Shown here: piece by piece, positions 37,560 to 46,202 of the stretch | How positions within the stretch are numbered: the first letter of the stretch is position 1 | Layout of the letters: the number at the start of each line of letters is the position of its first letter | DNA from: Thermoanaerobacter thermocopriae JCM 7501 | GTDB taxonomy: Bacteria > Bacillota > Thermoanaerobacteria > Thermoanaerobacterales > Thermoanaerobacteraceae | Direction of reading: 5' to 3' | Length of the DNA: 60,195 bases | Assembly: GCF_001310975.1 (NCBI RefSeq) | Contig: NZ_BAZY01000011.1 | Span: 1 to 60,195 of the forward strand | Position numbers and translations under genes: made by a program | Notes under the pieces: model-generated | Seen by the model: the letters and a program-made list of their open reading frames with translations, nothing else | Told to the model about the DNA's origin: nothing | Database searches by the model: none

Positions 37560-38255
37560 GTGAAAAAAATTGGACTAATAGGGGCAATGGAAGAAGAAAT
37601 AAACATTTTAAAAGATGAGATGACTTTAAAAGAAATTGTAAAGAAAGCTAAATTGGATTTTTACGTAGGCAGTTTAAAAAGTGCGGATATTGTTATAGTC
37701 CGTTCAGGAATTGGAAAAGTAAATGCTGCTATGGCAACCCAAATTTTGGTTTCTGATTTTAATGTAGATGTACTCATAAATACGGGTGTGGCAGGTGGCA
37801 TAAAGCCTGACATAAAAGTAGGGGATATAGTCATATCATCAGATACTATGGAATATGACATTGATGTAACAGCTTTTGGATACGAACCGGGAATAATTCC
37901 CAGAATGGAAGAAAGCATTTTTAAAGCAGACGAAAAACTTGTTGAATTAGCTAAAAAAGTAGCAAAAAATATTGTTGAAGGTAGGGCATATGTAGGGAGA
38001 ATTATTTCGGGAGATAAGTTTGTGTCTTCTAAGGAAGAGGCTAAAAGATTAGGAAAAATGTTTAATGCCTATGCAGTAGAAATGGAAGGAGCAGCTATTG
38101 CTCATGTTGCATTTTTAAATAGTATACCTTTTGTCATAATAAGGAGTATTTCTGACAATGCTAATGAAGAAGCTTCTATTGATTTTAATACTTTTATAGA
38201 ACAAGCAGCCAAATCTTCTACCAAAATTGTAAGCGAAATGGTTAAACTGCTGTGA
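37560..38255 (+). CDS. mtnN: 5'-methylthioadenosine/S-adenosylhomocysteine nucleosidase
   Basis: MTAN (Pfs) removes adenine from methylthioadenosine and S-adenosylhomocysteine. The 231-residue protein shows GLIGAMEEEINIL, SGIGKVNAAMATQILV, NTGVAGGI and FVSSKEEA, and VEMEGAAIAHVA with the catalytic Glu region. SISDNANEEASIDF closes the purine-binding site. GTG at 37560 follows AGGGGG. Its product S-ribosylhomocysteine is the substrate of LuxS encoded at 51775, so the two act in one recycling route although 14 kb apart. Confidence 0.95.
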   Translation: MKKIGLIGAMEEEINILKDEMTLKEIVKKAKLDFYVGSLKSADIVIVRSGIGKVNAAMATQILVSDFNVDVLINTGVAGGIKPDIKVGDIVISSDTMEYDIDVTAFGYEPGIIPRMEESIFKADEKLVELAKKVAKNIVEGRAYVGRIISGDKFVSSKEEAKRLGKMFNAYAVEMEGAAIAHVAFLNSIPFVIIRSISDNANEEASIDFNTFIEQAAKSSTKIVSEMVKLL

Positions 38256-38730
38256 GGTGGTAAAATGCCTTTATCAAACGTAAGGGCACGTGAGAATGTG
38301 TAGCTTTTAGAGGAATAGAAGAAGGAACTACCCCAAAATGAGAGAGCATTTTGTCCTATTCTTCAAGTTTCTTTTCTAGTTGCCTCCACAAATTTTTGAC
38401 CATTACCCATAAAGGCTGCATCAGTGATGAAAGCGAGTCCGTAATAGGAAGGGGACTCTACTATAGTGCCTACTCTCCTTTAGGATTTCCGCTGGTTTTT
38501 GCCTAGTGGAAAAGCCAAAAAGATGCTTGAATACATTATGATGTCATACTTGAATTGCCTCTCCTGGCATATAGCTTCGCTTTCAGACATTATTGTAACT
38601 TTTCTTTTGAGCATAAATTTTTCCCAGATGGGCATACTTCTTAGGCATTAAGCTTGCTTTTCTCTATGCTAGTGGCCAATAGAATTAACTTTCGCAGGAA
38701 GTTTTTAAAGTGGTTAAATTGTCCCTTGAT
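38256..38730. other. no intact gene; degenerate sequence
   Basis: The stretch after mtnN has stops in all frames and no recognisable protein, RNA or terminator. Codon-like stretches on the minus strand suggest decayed coding DNA, but I could not identify a family. Confidence 0.4.
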
Positions 38731-38875
38731 ATTTTATATTATTCAGGTGTTTGTATATTTTGGAATTTTCATTGAAAAATAAATGCACCAATTTTGCGCC
38801 ATCTGCCTTACAGTTTTTCTATGGATAAATCAGCTATCGTTTAGGAGGAATATAATGGTGGAAAGGGAAAAAGGC
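38731..38875. repeat. imperfect 145-bp direct repeat, copy 1
   Basis: About 145 bp, very similar to 40350-40495 with scattered substitutions and 1-2 bp indels. The best-conserved core is AATGCACCAATTTTGC then ATCTGCCTTACAGTTTTT. The two copies bracket the methyltransferase gene and the small His/Cys protein gene. Confidence 0.8.
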
Positions 38876-38952
38876 AGAGGACGAAATTTGTGGTAATAAA
38901 ATTCTCCAAAAACGATTTGCTTTCATCTGAAAAAGATTAATGTACCACGAAA

Positions 38953-39576
38953 CTATTTTATAGGCTTTGCTTTTATAAGTTTAAAAATGTCAAAAAATAG
39001 ATTATCTTCATAAATTATTTGAAAACCGGCTTTTTTTATATTATCGATAGTATTTCTGTTGATATTGGCTCCGTATATTCTGACAACTAATGGGTTTATA
39101 ATATCCATAAATGTACCTAAGGGTTCTATATTACTTCTTACATGCTCCAGCATGATTAATTCACCGTCTTTTCGTAGGACCCTTTTTATCTCATTTAACC
39201 CTTTAATGGGGTCCGGTACAGAACAAAAGACACAAGCTGTTATAACCACATCAAAGGAGTTCTCAGGGAAACCTAGCTGTTGAACATCCATTAATTTAAG
39301 CGTTATATTTAAACCAAGTTTGTTTGCCCTTGCTATTGCTTTTTCAAGCATCTTTGGACTAAAATCTATTGCTGTGATATTAATATCCTTGGGATAATAA
39401 GGCATGTTTTTGCCCGTCCCCACGCCGATTTCCAGAACATCGTGACCCTTTACATGATTAAATAATTCTTTTCTCCATTTAGACATCCACCTTTTTTCCA
39501 TCATATTCTCAATTCTATCATAGTATTTTGCTGCCCTATCATATCTCTTTCTTATGATTTCTGTTGCGTCTTTCAC
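38953..39576 (-). CDS. class I SAM-dependent methyltransferase
   Basis: This 207-residue methyltransferase of the UbiE/Methyltransf_11 type has motif I DVLEIGVGTGKNMPYYP near residues 44-60, the acidic ribose-binding AIDFSPKMLEKA, and VVITACVFCSVPDP with a PEN-S-FD motif preceding it. Substrate unknown. GTG at 39576 has GAGGAGG 8 bp upstream on the minus strand. It lies in the metal-island region and is transcribed against its neighbours. Its last 55 or so codons are duplicated in degenerate form at 47650-47830, fused to a metN fragment. Confidence 0.85.
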   Translation of the reverse strand: MKDATEIIRKRYDRAAKYYDRIENMMEKRWMSKWRKELFNHVKGHDVLEIGVGTGKNMPYYPKDINITAIDFSPKMLEKAIARANKLGLNITLKLMDVQQLGFPENSFDVVITACVFCSVPDPIKGLNEIKRVLRKDGELIMLEHVRSNIEPLGTFMDIINPLVVRIYGANINRNTIDNIKKAGFQIIYEDNLFFDIFKLIKAKPIK

Positions 39577-39655
39577 ATACAGTCCTCCTCTGTTTTTTAC
39601 TTATTATAATAATAATTCTAGCATATATTTTTCTTAAATTATATGATAGTACAAT

Positions 39656-39695
39656 TTTATGTAGAAAAGATGAAGTTTATGTAGAAAAGATGAAG
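39656..39695 (+). repeat. 20-bp perfect tandem repeat (two copies)
   Basis: TTTATGTAGAAAAGATGAAG occurs twice head to tail (39656-39675 and 39676-39695) in the non-coding stretch 39577-40122 upstream of the methyltransferase. Confidence 0.9.
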
Positions 39696-39875
39696 GTTTA
39701 TTCTTATTCTACACAACTACAAAGGGTAAGCAGGGCGTTGGTACAGTTTGAGTAAATAGTAACAATGTGGGGCGATATGTTGAAGTTTGCGACTATAGCC
39801 ATATGAATCTAGACGCTTTTTGAAGGAAACAGGGAGGAGTGAGGAAAAAATCTAAAGGTTTTAGAATCCTAAACT

Positions 39876-39918
39876 TCTTCATATTTTCTTCACAATTAAA
39901 TTGTATGATACATATGTA
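39876..39918 (+). promoter_or_regulatory. promoter-operator block, copy 1 (shared with 43458-43500)
   Basis: TTCATA (39878) and TTCACA (39889) are direct repeats 11 bp apart, followed by the perfect palindrome ACAATTAAATTGT (39892-39904) and TATGAT (39904-39909). Nearly the same 43 bp occur at 43458-43500 before the pspA operon. An 11-bp-period direct repeat ahead of a -10 is typical of OmpR-type response-regulator promoters. No cognate regulator is in the window. In this copy the next recognised gene is at 40123. Confidence 0.6.
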
Positions 39919-40122
39919 AGGAATAATATGGATGTGCAAAATTAAGTAAAATTATCAATAATTAAGAGGATATTAAGCTAATTTTGCATAATAGTGGTCA
40001 AATACTCGTGAGAGACGGTATTAATAAAGTGTAGGGGTAAACAAGGTTAATTGACTATTTTAAAAACATCGTCCATAATACCAGTAAAAAGTAGAGGTAG
40101 ATTTAGGAAAGGAGCGATCAAT

Positions 40123-40326
40123 ATGAGCGAAATATTGTATATAATAGTATTAGCAGGTGTTATGTTTTTAATTCATTTCTTAATGTATAAAGCAGGTATA
40201 GGTGGTTGCTGTGGAAGCCATAATAATCATAACAGCCATCACATTAAGGAAAAAAGACTTACCCACAAAGTTCATGAAAATTATGGTCTTGAAAGCAATG
40301 AAGTAAGAGAGGATAATAAATTCTAA
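40123..40326 (+). CDS. small membrane protein with Cys/His-rich tail
   Basis: This 67-residue protein has one N-terminal membrane segment (ILYIIVLAGVMFLIHFLMY), then GIGGCCGSHNNHNSHH, a compact cluster of two Cys and four His that could bind metal, and a charged tail. AGGAAAGGAG lies 7 bp before the ATG. It sits beside a YHS protein and a copper ATPase, so a metal-handling role is a reasonable inference, but I do not recognise the family. A degenerate copy of codons 14-28 occurs at 47583-47626. Confidence 0.7.
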   Translation: MSEILYIIVLAGVMFLIHFLMYKAGIGGCCGSHNNHNSHHIKEKRLTHKVHENYGLESNEVREDNKF

Positions 40327-40349
40327 ATTAAATAGCAATATAATTTTAC

Positions 40350-40495
40350 ATTTTATATTTTTCAGGTGCTGTATATTTTAAGATTTTCCTTGAAAAGCAA
40401 ATGCACCAATTTTGCATCATCTGCCTTACAGTTTTTTATGGTAAATCAGCTGGTGTTTAGGGGTATATAACGGTGGAAAATGAGGAAGGAAAAGG
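40350..40495. repeat. imperfect 145-bp direct repeat, copy 2
   Basis: This is the second copy of the repeat at 38731-38875, in the same orientation. The stretch 40327-40657 has no other recognisable gene. On the minus strand both copies keep a NCKADxAKLVHL-like reading, which hints at a shared coding origin. Confidence 0.8.
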
Positions 40496-40597
40496 GAAAT
40501 TTAAGGTCAAACTTCCACAAAATTTACCTACATCATTAATATTGTGTTGCTGTAATGCAATCTAGTGCAATTTATAATATATTATGGACAAAAATAA

Positions 40598-40632
40598 TAA
40601 TAAGTAGTAATTATAATAAGTAGTAATTATAA
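40598..40632 (+). repeat. 16-bp tandem repeat (two copies) before the YHS gene
   Basis: TAATAAGTAGTAATTA is repeated at 40598 and 40614 with period 16, 25 bp before the YHS gene start. It could be a regulatory direct repeat or simple slippage. Confidence 0.8.
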
Positions 40633-40657
40633 AATGTATTGAGAGGAGGTGATATAT

Positions 40658-40840
40658 ATGGCTAAAGATCCAGTTTGCGGAATGACGGTAGATGAAGGTA
40701 AAGCGCAAGCAAAATCAGAGTACAATGGGAAAACATACTATTTCTGCTCCAACTACTGCAAAGCAGAGTTTGACAAAGATCCTACAAAGTTTGTAAAGGA
40801 AGATACGGGCCATACGAGCCATAGCAACCACTGCTGTTAA
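40658..40840 (+). CDS. YHS domain protein
   Basis: This 60-residue protein is essentially one YHS (TRASH-like) metal-binding domain: MAKDPVCGMTVDEGKAQAKSEYNGKTYYFCSNYCKAEFD. It has the DPVCGM motif and the paired CSNYC cysteines, followed by a His/Cys tail GHTSHSNHCC. YHS domains commonly accompany CopA-type ATPases and bind Cu or other soft metals. GAGAGGAGGTGA precedes the ATG at 40658. It has its own terminator, so copA is separately transcribed. Confidence 0.9.
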   Translation: MAKDPVCGMTVDEGKAQAKSEYNGKTYYFCSNYCKAEFDKDPTKFVKEDTGHTSHSNHCC

Positions 40841-40844
40841 TTCG

Positions 40845-40875
40845 AAAGGGAAACTTTTTTAAGTTTCCCTTTTCT
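40845..40875 (+). terminator. intrinsic terminator after the YHS gene
   Basis: AAAGGGAAACT (40845-40855) pairs with AGTTTCCCTTT (40862-40872), with a six-base loop and a following T. Confidence 0.85.
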
Positions 40876-40881
40876 ATAACT

Positions 40882-40911
40882 TTGATTTAAAACCCTCTAG
40901 GGGTGTAAATA
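40882..40911 (+). promoter_or_regulatory. copA promoter with CsoR-like operator in its spacer
   Basis: TTGATT (40882-40887) and TAAATA (40906-40911) are 18 bp apart. Between them ACCCTCTAGGGGTGT (40892-40906) has the ACCC-N4-GGGGT layout of CsoR operators. Binding there would block RNA polymerase until Cu(I) releases the repressor. No csoR gene was found in the window. Confidence 0.5.
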
Positions 40912-41020
40912 TAAAAATAAAATCAAGTAAACAGATATGATTACTATAAATAAAAGATTAAACTTATAAGGCATAGAAACGGAATATGAGTACAAAATAT
41001 AAAAATAAGGAGGTTTCAAT

Positions 41021-43426
41021 ATGGAAGCTATGAATAAAGAAACAGCAAAAGTAAGTTTAAAGCTTAAAGGCATGACGTGCGCATCATGCGCCTCAAGGAT
41101 AGAAAAGGCGCTAAAAATGATACCTGGTGTAAGTGATGCCAATGTAAATTTCGCGGCTGAAAAGGTCACTATAACATATAATCCGCAAGATGCAGGTGTA
41201 GATGACTTTGTGAAAAAGATCAGAGATGTTGGATATGATGTTATAGAAGACAGAACGACTTTAAAACTAAAAGGCATGACATGTGCTTCTTGTGCCATGA
41301 GAATTCAAAAAGCATTAAGTAAAACACCTGGCGTGAGAAGCGCCAATGTAAATTTTGCAACAGAGACAGCGGTTATAGATTACAATGCAGAGCAGGTAAG
41401 TGTAAATGATCTTATAAAAGTCGTAAGGAAAGTAGGTTATGATGCTATTGAAAAGACCGAAGGTGTTGATGTAGATAAACAAGAGAAGGACAGGGAAATA
41501 AGACATCTTAGATATCTGTTCATAATATCGGCAATACTATCAATACCATTGGTTTTAAATATGATTTTAGAATCCGGATTTGGCATAATGACTGTCTTGG
41601 GCAATCCATATTTACAATTAATCATAGCTACTCCAATACAGTTTATCATTGGTTATAGATTTTATAAAGGTGCTTATCACGCTCTATTAGGTGGATCTGC
41701 AAATATGGACGTGTTAATTGCCATGGGTACGACAATAGCTTATTTTTACAGCGTATATAATGTATTTGCCGGTGTTCATGGACAGCTCTATTTTGAAGCA
41801 GCGGCTGTTATAATAACACTGGTCGTTTTAGGCAAATACCTGGAGACAGTAGCAAAAGGTAAGACTTCTGAGGCTATTAAAAAACTCATGGGACTTCAGG
41901 CTAAGACTGCCAGAGTAATAAAGGACGGAAAAGAGGTTGACATCCCTGTTGAAGAAGTTCAGATAGGAGATATAGTAGTAGTAAGGCCAGGTGAAAAAAT
42001 ACCGGTAGACGGCAAGATCATAGAAGGTTATTCGGCTGTAGACGAATCGATGCTCACAGGTGAATCTATACCTGTTGAAAAAAGAGTTGGTGATGAAGTT
42101 ATTGGTGCGACGATAAACAAGACAGGATCCTTTAAGTTTGAAGCTACAAAAGTAGGAAAAGATACAGCACTGGCACAGATAATAAAATTAGTAGAAGATG
42201 CTCAAGGTTCTAAGGCACCGATCCAGCGTTTGGCAGACCAGATTTCGGGTATATTTGTGCCTATAGTGATAGGAATAGCGGCGATAACATTTTTAGTATG
42301 GTATTTTGGGTTTGGCAATCTATTCATGGGTATAACAAGCGCCATATCCGTTCTTGTTATTGCATGCCCATGCGCACTGGGACTTGCTACTCCTACATCA
42401 ATAATGGTGGGTACAGGTAAAGGTGCAGAAAACGGCATACTCATAAAAGGTGGAGAACATCTGGAGAGGGCTCATAAGATAAATGCTATCGTCCTTGATA
42501 AGACAGGTACAATTACAAAAGGCAAACCGGAGGTTACTGACGTAATTAAAGTAAATGGCTATAATGAGAGTGACATATTGAGGTTTGCAGCTATAGCTGA
42601 AAAGAATTCAGAACATCCTTTAGGTGAAGCAATAGTGAATAGGGCAAAAAGTGACAATATAAGCCTGGATGATCCCCAGGATTTTAAGGCGATACCTGGG
42701 CATGGAGTATATGCCAGAATTGACGGCAAAAACATTTACATTGGGAATAGAAGGCTTATGCAAAAAGAAGGAATTGCTATAGATTCCATAGAAGAAAAAT
42801 TGGATAAGTTAGAAGAAGAGGGCAAGACTGCGATGATAATGGCGGTTGATGGCAAACTGGCAGGAATTGTGGCGGTAGCAGATACGGTGAAAGAAAATTC
42901 AAAGCAGGCCATAGATCAGCTAAAGAAAATGGGGATAGAGGTCTGGATGATAACAGGTGACAATAGGCGAACAGCCAGTGCCATAGCAAAGCAGGTAGGT
43001 ATAGAGCATGTTTTAGCAGAGGTATTGCCTGAGAACAAAGCGGAAGAAGTTGAGAAGCTCAAAAGACAGGGCAAGATAACCGCTATGGTGGGAGATGGGA
43101 TAAATGACGCTCCGGCATTGGCTGCATCAGATGTAGGTATTGCTATAGGAACAGGTACAGATGTGGCCATTGAAGCTGCTGATATAACACTTATGAGCGG
43201 CGATCTGATGGGAATACCTACCGCTATCAGATTAAGCCGCGCTACCATGAGGAATATAAAGCAAAACCTCTTCTGGGCATTTATTTATAATATAATAGGT
43301 ATACCAATAGCCGCCCTTGGTCTTTTAAATCCTGCCATTGCTGGTGCAGCTATGGCGTTTAGCTCGGTTTCTGTGGTTACCAATGCCTTGAGGCTTAAAA
43401 GGTTCAAGCCAAAGATGGCCAGGTGA
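41021..43426 (+). CDS. copA: Cu+-exporting P1B-type ATPase CopA
   Basis: This 801-residue heavy-metal ATPase has two N-terminal HMA domains, each with GMTCASCA (about residues 14-21 and 86-93), and eight predicted membrane segments. The intramembrane metal site is ACPCALG near 448-450, with the P1B-1 YN and SS pairs later ([16 protein letters not shown]). Phosphorylation site DKTGT lies near 493, the HP motif in SEHPLGEA and GDGINDAP near 690. These mark a Cu(I)/Ag(I) exporter. GGAGG precedes the ATG. The CsoR-like site upstream and the YHS gene support copper detoxification. Confidence 0.95.
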   Translation: MEAMNKETAKVSLKLKGMTCASCASRIEKALKMIPGVSDANVNFAAEKVTITYNPQDAGVDDFVKKIRDVGYDVIEDRTTLKLKGMTCASCAMRIQKALSKTPGVRSANVNFATETAVIDYNAEQVSVNDLIKVVRKVGYDAIEKTEGVDVDKQEKDREIRHLRYLFIISAILSIPLVLNMILESGFGIMTVLGNPYLQLIIATPIQFIIGYRFYKGAYHALLGGSANMDVLIAMGTTIAYFYSVYNVFAGVHGQLYFEAAAVIITLVVLGKYLETVAKGKTSEAIKKLMGLQAKTARVIKDGKEVDIPVEEVQIGDIVVVRPGEKIPVDGKIIEGYSAVDESMLTGESIPVEKRVGDEVIGATINKTGSFKFEATKVGKDTALAQIIKLVEDAQGSKAPIQRLADQISGIFVPIVIGIAAITFLVWYFGFGNLFMGITSAISVLVIACPCALGLATPTSIMVGTGKGAENGILIKGGEHLERAHKINAIVLDKTGTITKGKPEVTDVIKVNGYNESDILRFAAIAEKNSEHPLGEAIVNRAKSDNISLDDPQDFKAIPGHGVYARIDGKNIYIGNRRLMQKEGIAIDSIEEKLDKLEEEGKTAMIMAVDGKLAGIVAVADTVKENSKQAIDQLKKMGIEVWMITGDNRRTASAIAKQVGIEHVLAEVLPENKAEEVEKLKRQGKITAMVGDGINDAPALAASDVGIAIGTGTDVAIEAADITLMSGDLMGIPTAIRLSRATMRNIKQNLFWAFIYNIIGIPIAALGLLNPAIAGAAMAFSSVSVVTNALRLKRFKPKMAR

Positions 43427-43431
43427 GTTTT

Positions 43432-43459
43432 AAAATGGTCCTTAGAATGGACCATTTTT
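43432..43459 (+). terminator. intrinsic terminator after copA
   Basis: A 10-bp stem (43432-43441 with 43449-43458), seven-base loop and T-run. Confidence 0.88.
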
Positions 43460-43500
43460 CTTCATATTTTCTCCACAATTAAATTGTATGATGTATATGT
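43458..43500 (+). promoter_or_regulatory. promoter-operator block, copy 2, before pspA
   Basis: This block has the same 43 bp as 39876-39918 with about four differences. It keeps TTCATA, an 11-bp-offset TCCACA, palindrome ACAATTAAATTGT (43475-43487) and TATGAT. It lies 31 bp before pspA and is the obvious promoter of the 43.5-47.5 kb operon. Confidence 0.65.
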
Positions 43501-43530
43501 GAGAAAAAAATCAAAGGGGGTAATAAAAAA

Positions 43531-44229
43531 ATGGGATTTGTCGATAGGGTAAAGTCGATTTTTAAGGCAAAGGCAAATTCAATATTGAATGAATTAGAAA
43601 ATCCTGAAGAAGCTTTAGGGCTGTCTCTTGAGGAGCTGAGAGAACAATTAAATAAGATAAATAAATCGCTTATTGAGGTTACTACGGTTAAGAAAAGACT
43701 TGAAAGCAACTTGTCGGATATAAGGGTTAAAATAAGATTGGCTCAAGAACAGGCTGATCTGTCAATTGCTTCCAACCGAGAAGATTTAGCACAAGCGTCA
43801 TTAGCTAAAAAGATGGATCTTACAGAACAAGAAGAACGGATTTCTAAAGAATTGAAGCAATTAGAAGAAAAGATAAAGATGATCACGGCTAATAAAGAGA
43901 AATTGGAGAGGTATATTTACGATCTGCAGAACAAAAAAGAGGAATTAATTGCCATGAATCGTGCAGCTGATGCTCAAATAATGGTTAAAGAAGCTATTGC
44001 AGGTGTTTCCAGTGATATTTTAAATATAAATCAGAGAATAGCCAGGGCGCAAGAGAAGATAAAAGAAAAAAATAACAGGGTAGCCGCTATGGATGAGCTT
44101 ATTGAAATAAATGCACTGGGCGTATTGGATGAAACAGATCCTATTCAGGAAGAGCTGAATAAAATACAAAGGGAAGAGAGGATAAAGCAAGAGTTAGAAC
44201 AACTGAAAAAGAAAAAAGGAGTGTCATAA
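43531..44229 (+). CDS. pspA: PspA/IM30 family envelope-stress protein
   Basis: This 232-residue, almost wholly helical, charged coiled-coil protein has the PspA start MGFVDRVKSIFKAKANSILNELENPEE. PspA/Vipp1 proteins are ESCRT-III-like and bind damaged membranes. The N-terminal amphipathic helix is present. GGGG lies 9 bp before the ATG. The next gene begins 2 bp after its stop and is also a coiled-coil protein, so the two probably form a membrane-protection unit. Confidence 0.88.
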   Translation: MGFVDRVKSIFKAKANSILNELENPEEALGLSLEELREQLNKINKSLIEVTTVKKRLESNLSDIRVKIRLAQEQADLSIASNREDLAQASLAKKMDLTEQEERISKELKQLEEKIKMITANKEKLERYIYDLQNKKEELIAMNRAADAQIMVKEAIAGVSSDILNINQRIARAQEKIKEKNNRVAAMDELIEINALGVLDETDPIQEELNKIQREERIKQELEQLKKKKGVS

Positions 44230-44231
44230 TA

Positions 44232-44861
44232 ATGGGATGCGGTGGTGGATTGTTTAGGATATTTGATTATTACGGATTTCCGAGGGGGCGTGGAAGTTAT
44301 AGAGAGGATTCCTATGACAGTTATGTTCCAAATGATTTTGAGGAAAAGATGATGTTGCTAAAAAGGATGTACGCGGAAAGGATTATTGATGACAGGCAAT
44401 TCGGAAGGTATAAACAGATGATATACGATAACACAATAAGCTTTGAAGAATTAATGGATATTAGAAGGCGCGGCTTAAATAAGACAAAACAACAGGAGCA
44501 AGATAGAGGTATTGACAGCGCTGATAGCGACATTGATGTGAAAATGCAAAAATTACAGCAAACCAGGCTTAAAGTACTACAAGTTAAGGATAAATTGCAA
44601 CAGAGGATTGATGAGCTTAAGGCGGAAAGAGACAAGATGGAAAGCATGGCAGAAAGTGTAATAAAAATCAGCGAAGAAAAAACTGAGGAGTTTATTAGTA
44701 AGAAGATCGAGATAGAAGAGAGCATACAGAGGCTGGTAAAGCAAAATAACGAGTTAGAGAAGCAGATAGAGGAAATAGATGAGATGATTAAAGAACTTCA
44801 GACAAAAGAGCTGGAGTACGAGGCTGTAAAGCTTAAAGAGGAGATAGAAAATTTAAAATAA
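44232..44861 (+). CDS. SHOCT-like coiled-coil protein
   Basis: This 209-residue protein starts with a glycine/aromatic segment (MGCGGGLFRIFDYYGFPRG). A short helical pair FEEKMMLLKRMYAERIIDDR then resembles a SHOCT domain. From about residue 100 it is a long continuous coiled coil rich in Lys and Glu. SHOCT domains are often found with membrane proteins. No known function. Tight linkage to pspA suggests a PspA partner. Confidence 0.65.
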   Translation: MGCGGGLFRIFDYYGFPRGRGSYREDSYDSYVPNDFEEKMMLLKRMYAERIIDDRQFGRYKQMIYDNTISFEELMDIRRRGLNKTKQQEQDRGIDSADSDIDVKMQKLQQTRLKVLQVKDKLQQRIDELKAERDKMESMAESVIKISEEKTEEFISKKIEIEESIQRLVKQNNELEKQIEEIDEMIKELQTKELEYEAVKLKEEIENLK

Positions 44862-44884
44862 TTAAAAATAGGAGGTAATGAAAG

Positions 44885-45310
44885 ATGAGAGGAAAGTTGT
44901 TAATAACAGTGGTTTTATCTGTTGTGTTAATAGGATTAATTGAAGGGATAGCTCTGGCAAAAGGTACTAACAGTGCAGCTCTTTCTAAAAATTTGGTTAA
45001 AACTGTAAATCAAACAAAAGATGTAAAGCAAAATAATTATGGGTATGAAAATATGATTGATATTATGAAAAAAAATGGACTAACAGATATGGCGAATCTC
45101 ATGGAAGAAGGAGATTTCAAGGGCATGGATAAACTCATGGAAAATTTATCAGATGCAGATTATCAAAAGATGATAAAGATAATGAGAGATAACGGATATG
45201 GTGACATGGCTGCTATGATGGAGTCTATAGGGAAAAACGGAATGATAGAAATGCACAAAACTATGGAGGGCATGCATAGCTTGAACAGCGGCATGATGAG
45301 TGGCTTTTAA
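44885..45310 (+). CDS. secreted methionine-rich protein
   Basis: This 141-residue protein has a signal peptide (LLITVVLSVVLIGLIEGIALA) and a mature part unusually rich in Met, with three related segments: MIDIMKKNGLTDMANLMEEG, MDKLMENLSDADYQKMIKIM and MRDNGYGDMAAMMESIG. Met-rich extracytoplasmic proteins near copper ATPases often bind Cu(I); here that is an inference from composition and context. GGAGG precedes the ATG. I do not recognise a named family. Confidence 0.7.
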   Translation: MRGKLLITVVLSVVLIGLIEGIALAKGTNSAALSKNLVKTVNQTKDVKQNNYGYENMIDIMKKNGLTDMANLMEEGDFKGMDKLMENLSDADYQKMIKIMRDNGYGDMAAMMESIGKNGMIEMHKTMEGMHSLNSGMMSGF

Positions 45311-45357
45311 TGGCTACCATTTAAATATGAAAACAATACTTGGGAAGGGGTGTTTTC

Positions 45358-46202
45358 TTGGTTGAGTTATTTAAAATAGGGCATATATCTGTGTACTTAT
45401 TTGGCCTGATGATAGCTATTGCAATCGGGGTAGGATTGTTACTTGCGTATAAAGAGGCTATCCGTAAAGGGGTAGATGCTAACGAATATTTAGATTTCCT
45501 TTTGTATTTGGTATTATTCGGGATTATAGGTGGAAGACTGGGTTATGTAATATTTTTTAACCCTAAATATTTTATAAGCCATCCACTGGATATAATAAAG
45601 ATAAATAACGGCGGCATGTCTATACAGGGCGCCATAATATTTGCGACCTTGTTTGCTATATGGTACACCAAAAAGCACAACAAGAATTTTTGGGTTTTTG
45701 CCGACATAGTTGCGCCTTCGTTGGCATTGGGCCAGGCTATAGGCAGGATTGGGTGTGACGTGTTTGGCGTTCCTATGTCAAGAAAATGGTTTTGGGGTGT
45801 CCCATACAATGAACAATGGGTTCATCCAGCACAGGTTTATGAATTTACGCTGGATTACATCCTGTTTTTTGTGCTGTGGAGAAAGCGCAAAATGTCGATT
45901 ATAATGGGCAGTTAATTTTGTGGTATTTGATATTTTTTAGCGCAAACAGAGGCATTGTTGAGTTTTTCAGGACAAACCCCATAGTATTTGGGCCTTTCTC
46001 CATTGCCCATGTTTTAAGCGCGGCAATAATTGTTGCTAGTTTGTGTGCTATGTATGTCCTCAAAAAACGCAGTAGGGAGGAAGTGAAAGGGAATGGAGTA
46101 GTATCCAGGGGGGAAGCTATTGAGGACGGGCTTATTGTGACATTATTATACATTATATCATTGATGATATATTATGGCATAAGGAGAGGTTTTGTTTTAT
46201 GA
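45358..46202 (+). CDS. lgt: prolipoprotein diacylglyceryl transferase (frameshift near 45892)
   Basis: Lgt transfers a diacylglyceryl group from phosphatidylglycerol to the lipobox Cys of prolipoproteins. The membrane protein has GGRLGYVIFFNP, NNGGMSIQGAII, the signature QAIGRIGCDVFGVPMS, and WVHPAQVYEF. One A lost from an A-run near 45892 splits it; restoring it gives RKNVDYNGQLILWYL and 281 residues. TTG at 45358 follows GGAAGGGG. Presence in a metal/stress operon suggests a dedicated, possibly second, Lgt. The tail after about residue 255 is extra and hydrophobic. Confidence 0.88.

Noticed and set aside
37000-38255. attR copy of the tRNA-Pro 3' end
   Set aside because: I looked for the T-arm and acceptor sequence elsewhere in the window and saw no second copy.
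39909-39918. CopY operator TACATATGTA
   Set aside because: It matches TACANNTGTA exactly, but the paired block at 43458 does not keep it, while the direct repeats and palindrome are kept.
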